This document shows positions 1 through 5,341 of a stretch of DNA of 7,592 nucleotides, one piece after another (positions within the stretch are counted from its first letter, which is position 1; every line of letters starts with the position of its first letter). The notes under the pieces are model-generated. The model was not told the DNA's origin and did not search any database. It was given only the letters and a program-made list of their open reading frames with translations. This DNA comes from JAXHUK01 sp034189725. Lineage in GTDB: Bacteria; Chloroflexota; Dehalococcoidia; SZUA-161. Location: assembly GCA_034189725.1 (NCBI GenBank), contig JAXHUK010000155.1:1-7592 (forward strand), read 5' to 3'. The position numbers and the translations under genes were made by a program.

Positions 1-61
1 CGGTTATGAGTGAACTGTTAAGTGAACTATATAGATAGATTTCGAGTTCATACTACTAGCA

Positions 62-113
62 GCGCTGAATGTTCAACTTGATATTTTAAACTACATGATC
101 TGAACATCAGCGC
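62..113. repeat. Bulged 13-bp inverted repeat upstream of grpE
   Basis: The left arm GCGCTGAATGTTCA (62-75) pairs with the right arm TGAACATCAGCGC (101-113). All 13 bases of the right arm pair, and one A (68 or 69) is bulged out of the left arm; the spacer is 25 nt and AT-rich. No T-tract follows on either strand, so it is not an intrinsic terminator. Its place about 55 bp before the grpE start suggests an operator or a transcript hairpin. The pairing is seen directly; the role is inferred. Confidence 0.5.
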
Positions 114-152
114 CTTGAACGCACAACACTGGTCAGGATTTAGAAGATATTA

Positions 153-159
153 GAGGGGG
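153..159 (+). promoter_or_regulatory. Ribosome binding site deciding the TTG start of grpE
   Basis: GAGGGGG lies 9 nt before the TTG at 169-171. The nearby ATG at 162-164 is in another frame and meets a stop after four codons, so it cannot start the gene. The purine-rich site therefore supports the TTG codon. Confidence 0.6.
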
Positions 160-168
160 TGATGCTGC

Positions 169-699
169 TTGGTTAACGATAAGCCGGAATCATTATCTAA
201 TCAAGAATCAGTCGGCCCTCTGCTCCCTGAGGAACCAGAGGACTTTGAATCTGCCATGAATGCTCTCGCGGCCGAGCGGGAGAAGGCAGAAAAATTCCTC
301 GCAAACTGGCAACGTGCAGAGGCCGATCTAATCAACTTCAAGAGGAGAAGCGAGCACGAACGATGCGAGATGGGTAACTACGCAAATGCCTCACTCATCT
401 CAGCCCTGCTTCCTATTCTAGATGACCTGGAGCGAGCCCTGGAAAACCAGCCCGACAACGCGAAGGACACACCGTTCGTCGATGGTATCAAGCTCATCTA
501 CCAAAAATTCAAAGCGGCTCTTGATTGCTGGGGACTGTCAGAGATCGAGGCCGAAGGACAAGACTTCGACCCGAATATTCATGAAGCAGTGATGTGTGTA
601 CCCGGTGAAGAAGGAAAAGTGGTCGAAGAACTTCAAAAGGGCTATAAGCTCCATGAGCGCTTGCTCCGCCCTTCGATGGTAAAGGTGGGCAAAGAATAA
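169..699 (+). CDS. grpE: GrpE, nucleotide exchange factor of DnaK
   Basis: GrpE is a cytoplasmic dimeric cochaperone that releases ADP from DnaK so that substrate can leave and ATP can bind. The 176-residue product has the expected plan: an acidic, low-complexity N-terminus (1-28), a long charged helix suited to coiled-coil pairing (about 29-70, including NWQRAEADLINFKRR), a central helical part (LLPILDDLERAL, 80-91) and the C-terminal beta-wing. The wing carries the family signature from FDPNIHEAVM (133-142) through GYKLHERLLRPSMVKVG (158-174). Length fits the usual 170-210 range. TTG is the start because it follows a well-spaced GAGGGGG and is followed by VNDKPES, a typical disordered head. 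dnaK follows 173 bp downstream on the same strand, as expected for a partner gene, though the gap is wide enough for a separate promoter. Confidence 0.96.
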   Translation: MVNDKPESLSNQESVGPLLPEEPEDFESAMNALAAEREKAEKFLANWQRAEADLINFKRRSEHERCEMGNYANASLISALLPILDDLERALENQPDNAKDTPFVDGIKLIYQKFKAALDCWGLSEIEAEGQDFDPNIHEAVMCVPGEEGKVVEELQKGYKLHERLLRPSMVKVGKE

Positions 700-872
700 T
701 ATGGCTGTAGGGTAGATGTAAACAGTATCAGAGCTCGTACTACTGTTTGTTGACTATTATCTGGATATAGATAACAGCGTATCTTAACCAGACATCGCAC
801 ACTCAACCGAAAGACAATAACCCTAGCACTGGGTTTACTCAACATACGAACAACTTGTAATGGAGGTCTACT
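700..872 (+). promoter_or_regulatory. grpE-dnaK intergenic region, probable dnaK control region
   Basis: This 173-bp gap holds no gene I can support. It contains a perfect 8-bp inverted repeat (720-727 / 741-748), a 6-bp dyad TTATCT (757-762) / AGATAA (769-774), and a promoter-like TTGTTG (747-752) and GATAAC (770-775) with 17-bp spacing; TTGACT (750-755) is a better -35 but would be only 14 bp from that -10. A strong ribosome site GGAGG (862-866) stands 6 nt before the dnaK ATG. CIRCE was looked for: CTAGCACTG at 823-831 resembles one arm, but no GAGTGCTAA arm follows. Control of dnaK from here is inferred. Confidence 0.35.
720..748. repeat. Perfect 8-bp inverted repeat upstream of dnaK
   Basis: AAACAGTA (720-727) and TACTGTTT (741-748) are exact reverse complements separated by 13 nt that include the palindrome GAGCTC (731-736). 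The right arm abuts a TTGACT hexamer at 750-755. The arrangement suits a dimeric regulator's operator or a small transcript hairpin after grpE. There is no T-run, so a terminator is unlikely. Confidence 0.4.
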
Positions 873-2756
873 ATGGCAAAAGTAATCGGAATCGACCTGG
901 GTACAACAAACAGTTGTGTTGCAGTTATGGAAGCCGGCGATCCTGTTGTCATCCCCAGCCAGGAAGGCGGGAGGATAGTACCCTCAATAGTAGCGCTGAG
1001 CAAAGGCGGCGAGAGGTTGGTGGGTCAGGTCGCCAAACGTCAAGCGGTTACCAACCCTGAGAATACCATCTCCAGCATTAAGCGATTTATGGGGCGCAAG
1101 TTCAAAGAATCGACGGTTCAAGCAGATAAGAAGCTGGTACCCTTCAAATTGACCGAAGCCTCGAATGGAGACGTCAGAGTCGTAATGGGTGACAAGGATT
1201 ACAGCCCGCCCGAGGTATCAGCAATGATCCTGCAGAAACTGAAGGCAGATGCTGAAGCCTATCTCGGTGAAAAAGTGACGGAAGCAGTGATAACGGTTCC
1301 TGCCTACTTTAGCGACAGTCAACGGCAGGCAACCAAGGATGCGGGGAAGATCGCAGGCCTTGATGTGCTCCGTATCGTAAATGAACCTACCGCCGCATCC
1401 CTTGCCTACGGGTTGGATAAGAAAAAGGATGAGATGATCGCGGTATATGACCTCGGCGGTGGCACATTTGATATCTCGATCCTGGAGTTGGGTGAGGGAA
1501 CATTCCAGGTAAAATCAACAAATGGCGACACACATCTCGGTGGTGATGACCTGGACCAACGAGTAATCGATTGGTTATGCGATGAGTTCAAGAAGGATCA
1601 GGGCATCGACCTGCGGCAGGATAAAATGGCATTGCAGCGATTAAAGGAAGCTGCAGAAAAGGCCAAATGCGAGCTTTCAACGGTTCAGCAAACCGATGTC
1701 AACCTGCCATTCATAACCGCCGATGCATCAGGACCAAAGCACTTGAATATTACCTTAACCAGGGCCAAGCTGGAGCAGTTGGTGATGGACCTCATTGATA
1801 AAACCATCGGGCCCTGCCATCAGGCACTATCCGACGCCAGTCTTTCCGCCAATCAGATCGACGAGGTTATCCTGGTAGGTGGACAAACCAGAATGCCACT
1901 GGTACAACAAAAAGTCAAGGAGCTTTTTGGGAAGGAACCCCACAAGGGAGTCAACCCGGATGAGGTGGTTGCCATTGGCGCAGCAATTCAGGCAGGAGTG
2001 CTCAAGGGTGATGTCAAGGATGTGCTGTTACTTGATGTTACCCCACTTACCTTAGGCATTGAGACGCTGGGAGCCGTAATGACCCCGTTAATCAACCGTA
2101 ACACGACTATTCCTACATCTAAGAGCCAGATATTCAGCACTGCTGCTGATAATCAGCCCAGCGTCGAGATCCATGTACTCCAGGGAGAACGTCCTATGGC
2201 CTCTGACAATAGGACCCTGGGGCGCTTTATGCTTGATGGCATCTTGCCATCACCACGAGGGGTTCCTCAGATAGAGGTTACATTTGATATCGACGCCAAT
2301 GGTATTCTCAGCGTTAAAGCCCATGACAAGGGAACAGGGAGAGAGCAGAAGATCACCATCACCGCCTCCAGTGGTCTGAGCAAGGAAGAGATCGACAAGC
2401 TCCAGCATGAGGCTGAACTACATGCCGCTGAGGATACAAAAAAACGTGCTGAGATAGAAGCACGCAATATGGCCGACAACCTCGTCTACTCTGCAGAGAA
2501 AACATTGCGAGAGCAAGGCGACAAGGTGCCATCTGACATTAAAGAAGAGGTCGATAGCAAGATAGCAGCGGTGAAGTCAGCCCTGGCGGGAAACGATACT
2601 GACCAGGTCAATCGCACCGCCCAGGAGCTTTCAGAGGCACTACAAAAAATTGGTTCAGCTGTCTATCAGGAAGCCGAGGCTACACCACCCCCTGAAGAAG
2701 AGGGGCCTGGGACAAGCGATGAAGGCACTGTGGAAGGCGAGTTCCGAGAAGTGTAA
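873..2756 (+). CDS. dnaK: DnaK, Hsp70 molecular chaperone
   Basis: DnaK is the ATP-driven cytoplasmic chaperone that binds exposed hydrophobic peptide segments, with DnaJ and GrpE controlling its cycle. All three parts are present and intact in 627 residues. The ATPase domain (about 1-383) has IGIDLGTTNS (5-14), Lys70, VYDLGGGTFDIS with Thr198 (191-202) and the VGGQTRMP loop (335-342). The interdomain linker DVLLLDVTP lies at 383-391. The peptide-binding domain (about 392-505) includes the HVLQGER segment (434-440). The helical lid (about 505-605) is followed by an acidic tail ending EGEFREV, close to the usual C-terminal motif. The N-terminal quadrant keeps the roughly 23-residue insert (around 77-103) found in Gram-negative-type proteins. 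The ATG has GGAGG 6 nt upstream. It follows grpE on the same strand, but dnaJ does not follow; a terminator-like hairpin does. Confidence 0.98.
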   Translation: MAKVIGIDLGTTNSCVAVMEAGDPVVIPSQEGGRIVPSIVALSKGGERLVGQVAKRQAVTNPENTISSIKRFMGRKFKESTVQADKKLVPFKLTEASNGDVRVVMGDKDYSPPEVSAMILQKLKADAEAYLGEKVTEAVITVPAYFSDSQRQATKDAGKIAGLDVLRIVNEPTAASLAYGLDKKKDEMIAVYDLGGGTFDISILELGEGTFQVKSTNGDTHLGGDDLDQRVIDWLCDEFKKDQGIDLRQDKMALQRLKEAAEKAKCELSTVQQTDVNLPFITADASGPKHLNITLTRAKLEQLVMDLIDKTIGPCHQALSDASLSANQIDEVILVGGQTRMPLVQQKVKELFGKEPHKGVNPDEVVAIGAAIQAGVLKGDVKDVLLLDVTPLTLGIETLGAVMTPLINRNTTIPTSKSQIFSTAADNQPSVEIHVLQGERPMASDNRTLGRFMLDGILPSPRGVPQIEVTFDIDANGILSVKAHDKGTGREQKITITASSGLSKEEIDKLQHEAELHAAEDTKKRAEIEARNMADNLVYSAEKTLREQGDKVPSDIKEEVDSKIAAVKSALAGNDTDQVNRTAQELSEALQKIGSAVYQEAEATPPPEEEGPGTSDEGTVEGEFREV

Positions 2757-2764
2757 ACAAGCCC

Positions 2765-2851
2765 GCGTGATGGTTGATGGTTCTTGTAATCTCAGTCAAA
2801 AACGAACAGTTTATGAACCATTAACCGTCACGCTTTATTTATCTGTTATTT
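2765..2851 (+). terminator. Strong intrinsic terminator candidate after dnaK
   Basis: The arm GCGTGATGGTTGATGGTTC (2765-2783) pairs with GAACCATTAACCGTCACGC (2815-2833). In RNA all 19 positions pair: 17 Watson-Crick and two G-U wobbles. A T-rich tract, TTTATTTATCTGTTATTT, follows at 2834-2851. The loop is long (31 nt) and the T-tract is interrupted, so efficiency is uncertain. It begins 9 nt after the dnaK stop and ends just before the recJ ribosome site, which suggests it separates the chaperone transcript from recJ or attenuates read-through. Confidence 0.7.
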
Positions 2852-2862
2852 GCAGTGACATC

Positions 2863-2868
2863 AAGGAG
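2863..2868 (+). promoter_or_regulatory. Ribosome binding site for the TTG start of recJ
   Basis: AAGGAG lies 8 nt before the TTG at 2877-2879, ideal spacing. No ATG or GTG in this frame is nearby with a comparable site, which decides the start. Confidence 0.6.
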
Positions 2869-2876
2869 TATCTTTT

Positions 2877-4610
2877 TTGATCAATAAGAAATGGCAACTC
2901 CGCCCGCCGCTTCCCGCCGATACACTGGCACAGCGGCTCCGCAACGAACCCATCAGCATCTATCAGCGAGGCTCTCAAACAGTTAAGCAGCAGGAAGTAA
3001 CGCCGATGCTGGTGCAGTTGCTCCATAATCGTGGTATCACCGATCCGGCCCACTTCGAATCGTACCTCAATGCTGATGAGAAGCTAACTCATAGTCCAGC
3101 GCTCCTCCCCGACATTGACAAGGCTGTGGCCAGAATTCTCCAGGCCGTACTCGGTAATGAGCTGGTTGCCATATATGGCGACTTCGACGCCGATGGCATC
3201 ACAGCTACCGTTCTACTGGCACAGGGAATATCATATCTGGGGGGCCACACTGTTACCTATATCCCCCACCGCTCTGAAGAAGGCCACGGACTAAACCGTC
3301 CTGCTTTGAACAACCTGAAAGAGCAGGGAGTTAGCCTGATAATCACCGTTGATTGTGGCATAACGGGGTACGCTGAAGCACAGTACGGGCGTGAAATCGG
3401 GCTGGATATCATCATTACAGACCACCACATCGCTCTCGACAAAACTCCCCCTTCTCTGGCTGCTATCGATCCCAAACTCCCGGATGCTACGTACCCGTTC
3501 TGTGAACTGTCAGGGGTAGGCGTTGCATTCAAGCTCTTACAGGCGCTTTTCCAGGCTACCCATAAGAATGAGGGTTTGGAAGAGGCCCTTGACCTGGTTG
3601 TATTGGGCACAGTTGCCGACATGGTACCACTGCAAGGAGAGAACCGATACCTGGTAAAACAGGGACTCGAGGTTCTCAACAAGAGCCAGAGGATAGGCGT
3701 GCAAGAGCTGGTTCTTTCTGCGGGCCTTGAGATGGGTAGAATCACCACCGAAAACATCTCCTACTTGCTGGCACCCAGGCTCAACGCAAGCGGAAGGCTG
3801 GATCACGCCATTACCAGCTATGAGCTGCTTGAAACCTCTTCCCGCGAGGAAGCCCGCCGGCTTGCAGCAACACTTGAATTCAATAACAGTGAGCGGCAGC
3901 GATTGACCGCAGAGCTGTTTGCCAGGGCAAAAGAGAGTCTACTCGTTGACGGCAGAGCTCAACCGCTATTGATGATTAGCGGCCCCGAATACCCCTCTGG
4001 AATCGCAGGGGTGGTGTCCGGCAAGCTGGTTGATGAGTTCTATCGACCATCCATTGTGGTCCAGGTAGAAGGCGATACTGCCAAAGGCAGCGCTCGCAGC
4101 ATCCCCGAATTCAATCTCGTTGCTGCATTTACTGAATGTCAGGATTTATTCTCCCGGTTCGGCGGGCACCATCAGGCAGCAGGATTCGTCATGCCCAGAG
4201 ACAACGTAGAGCAACTCTATCGACGGCTCCTGGAGATAGCAGAGCGAGAGCTCAGCAGTATCGATCTGCAACCTGCGATCTCCATCGACGCCGCGATTCC
4301 CCTATCCAAGTTGAATGGCACAACCTACAAGCTGATAAATATGCTTGAGCCCTTTGGGCAAGCAAATCAACCACCGGTTTTCCTGAGCCAGAACGTGAAG
4401 CTGCTGGACTCTCGCAGGATCGGCAGCAACAAGGACCATCTGAAGCTAAAGCTGCGCGACGGTACCATTACATGGGATGCTATTGCGTTCGATCTCGGCA
4501 ATGAAGTGTTATCCCCTTATATCGACATTGTCTATAATCTGAAGGCAGATAGCTGGGGAGGAAAACATACGCTGGGACTCAATATCCTCGATTTTGTCCC
4601 CTCTGTATAA
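2877..4610 (+). CDS. recJ: RecJ, single-strand-specific 5'-3' DNA exonuclease
   Basis: RecJ degrades single-stranded DNA from the 5' end and works in recombinational repair, mismatch repair and base excision repair in the cytoplasm. The 577-residue protein has normal length and a complete set of DHH phosphoesterase motifs: GDFDADG (101-107), VDCG (158-161), TDHH (181-184) and VADMVPL (246-252), the metal-binding sites. LNASGRL (302-308) ends the DHH core. The DHHA1 domain contains SGIAGVVSGKL (374-384), GSARSI (404-409) and FGGHHQAAGF (428-437). A C-terminal OB-like domain (about 465-577, with EPFGQANQPPVF) completes the RecJ layout. The start is TTG with AAGGAG 8 nt upstream. A strong hairpin precedes the gene, so it probably has its own promoter or depends on read-through. 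The nuclease gene begins 39 bp after the stop and is likely co-transcribed. Confidence 0.96.
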   Translation: MINKKWQLRPPLPADTLAQRLRNEPISIYQRGSQTVKQQEVTPMLVQLLHNRGITDPAHFESYLNADEKLTHSPALLPDIDKAVARILQAVLGNELVAIYGDFDADGITATVLLAQGISYLGGHTVTYIPHRSEEGHGLNRPALNNLKEQGVSLIITVDCGITGYAEAQYGREIGLDIIITDHHIALDKTPPSLAAIDPKLPDATYPFCELSGVGVAFKLLQALFQATHKNEGLEEALDLVVLGTVADMVPLQGENRYLVKQGLEVLNKSQRIGVQELVLSAGLEMGRITTENISYLLAPRLNASGRLDHAITSYELLETSSREEARRLAATLEFNNSERQRLTAELFARAKESLLVDGRAQPLLMISGPEYPSGIAGVVSGKLVDEFYRPSIVVQVEGDTAKGSARSIPEFNLVAAFTECQDLFSRFGGHHQAAGFVMPRDNVEQLYRRLLEIAERELSSIDLQPAISIDAAIPLSKLNGTTYKLINMLEPFGQANQPPVFLSQNVKLLDSRRIGSNKDHLKLKLRDGTITWDAIAFDLGNEVLSPYIDIVYNLKADSWGGKHTLGLNILDFVPSV

Positions 4611-4649
4611 CCAGGACGTCTCTGACTGGGGCTACAGCATTGCTGGGGG

Positions 4650-5276
4650 ATGAGTGCGGTCATGAAGCGACCACTGTTAATGCTGATGATTTTGATCACC
4701 GCCGTACTAACCGGCTGTGCTCAAAACAGCGAGGGGCAGGTTAAGGTTATTCGAGTTATCGATGGCGATACTATAGAGATCGCAGGGGGCTCCAGGGTCA
4801 GGTACATCGGTATCGATGCTCCCGAGGTCTACCCACAGATGGAGTTCTACGGCCCGGAAGCACGAGACAAGAATAAAGAACTCGTGGAAGGCAAGATGGT
4901 CATACTGAAAAGAGACGTTTCCGATAAGGACCGCTACGGCAGATTACTTCGTTATGTCGATCAAGATGGTCTGTTTGTCAACGAGGAGTTAGTACGCCTT
5001 GGCTACGCTCGCGCTGTTCCATACCCACCCGATACCAGATACCAGGAACAATTGGTCAAGGTCGAGGAGGAGGCAAGGAACGCTCAAAGGGGACTCTGGC
5101 AGAACTCAAGTAGTCCTGCCAGGCCAACCTTTTTTACGATATTTCCATCCTTACATGGTACACATCTCAATAACTACAACAGAGTAATTGCTTCGAGTCT
5201 ACCGTTCCGTGGGTGGGATCAGGCCAGTGAAGATCCCAGCCCAAAGAGCCCTCCCGGTATTCTCTATTCTCAGTAG
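4650..5276 (+). CDS. Thermonuclease-family (SNase-like) lipoprotein nuclease
   Basis: This is predicted to be a calcium-dependent phosphodiesterase that cuts DNA or RNA, anchored by lipid outside the cytoplasmic membrane. Residues 1-23 form a lipoprotein signal peptide: KR, a hydrophobic core (LLMLMILITAVL), then lipobox LTGC with Cys23 as the lipidated residue. The SNase domain spans about 31-151. By alignment from memory with staphylococcal nuclease, the metal and catalytic residues are all present: Asp40 (IDGDT), Arg51, Asp56 and Glu59 (IDAPE) and Arg98 (RYGR). The domain ends at GLWQ (148-151). A further 57 residues match nothing I recognise, and the DNA there forms a strong hairpin. The start is uncertain: the ATG at 4650 has GGGGG directly against it, while the ATG at 4662 (MKRPLL...) has that site about 12 nt upstream and gives a cleaner signal peptide. 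Probably co-transcribed with recJ. Confidence 0.9.
   Translation: MSAVMKRPLLMLMILITAVLTGCAQNSEGQVKVIRVIDGDTIEIAGGSRVRYIGIDAPEVYPQMEFYGPEARDKNKELVEGKMVILKRDVSDKDRYGRLLRYVDQDGLFVNEELVRLGYARAVPYPPDTRYQEQLVKVEEEARNAQRGLWQNSSSPARPTFFTIFPSLHGTHLNNYNRVIASSLPFRGWDQASEDPSPKSPPGILYSQ
5211..5242. repeat. GC-rich hairpin inside the 3' end of the nuclease frame
   Basis: GGGTGGGATC (5211-5220) pairs with GATCCCAGCCC (5232-5242), a 10-bp stem with a single bulged G at 5239 and an 11-nt loop. It lies within codons for the unassigned C-terminal tail of the nuclease, about 35-65 bp before its stop. Neither strand has a good T-tract after it, so I do not call a terminator, although it sits between two convergent genes where one would be expected. 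Confidence 0.45.
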
Positions 5277-5341
5277 TTCCCCCTTCCCTGTAAGGTTACT
5301 AACTTGCAACTATGACCCTGCAAGCCCCCTAACACACTACA
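5277..5341. other. Short gap between convergent genes
   Basis: These 65 bp separate the stop codons of the nuclease (plus strand) and the cohesin/dockerin gene (minus strand). The only structure I see is a weak 6-bp dyad, CTTGCA (5303-5308) / TGCAAG (5319-5324), without a T-run on either side. No clear terminator for either gene is visible here. Confidence 0.4.

Larger units (their letters stand above)
1..168 (+). promoter_or_regulatory. Non-coding leader upstream of grpE with dyad and repeated TGAAC half-sites
   Basis: No credible reading frame covers this stretch, so it is probably the promoter/operator region of grpE. It contains TGAAC or its complement GTTCA at 11-15, 23-27, 46-50 (complement), 71-75 (complement), 101-105 and 116-120, plus a direct repeat AGTGAACT at 9-16 and 21-28. 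A weak sigma-70-like pair can be drawn as TTGAAC (115-120) and TTTAGA (139-144) with an 18-bp spacer, which would give a very short leader before the ribosome binding site; the -10 matches consensus at only three of six positions. I see no CIRCE operator. The regulatory role is inferred from position and repeats only. Confidence 0.4.

Noticed and set aside
114..145. Sigma-32-type heat-shock promoter before grpE
   Set aside because: CTTGAA (114-119) fits the -35 element, but no CCCCAT-like -10 occurs at suitable spacing.
823..840. Possible CIRCE heat-shock operator before dnaK
   Set aside because: CTAGCACTG resembles the left arm, but the sequence nine bases further on is not GAGTGCTAA, so no inverted repeat forms.
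2650..2880. Small plus-strand frame bridging dnaK and recJ
   Set aside because: It overlaps the dnaK tail out of frame and runs through the terminator hairpin; no plausible ribosome site or domain supports it.
3257..3806. Minus-strand open frames inside recJ
   Set aside because: They lie opposite a conserved, motif-complete recJ, have no recognisable domain, and are explained by the codon pattern of the sense gene.
5303..5324. Terminator between the convergent genes
   Set aside because: The dyad is only 6 bp with a 10-nt loop and no T-run on either strand.
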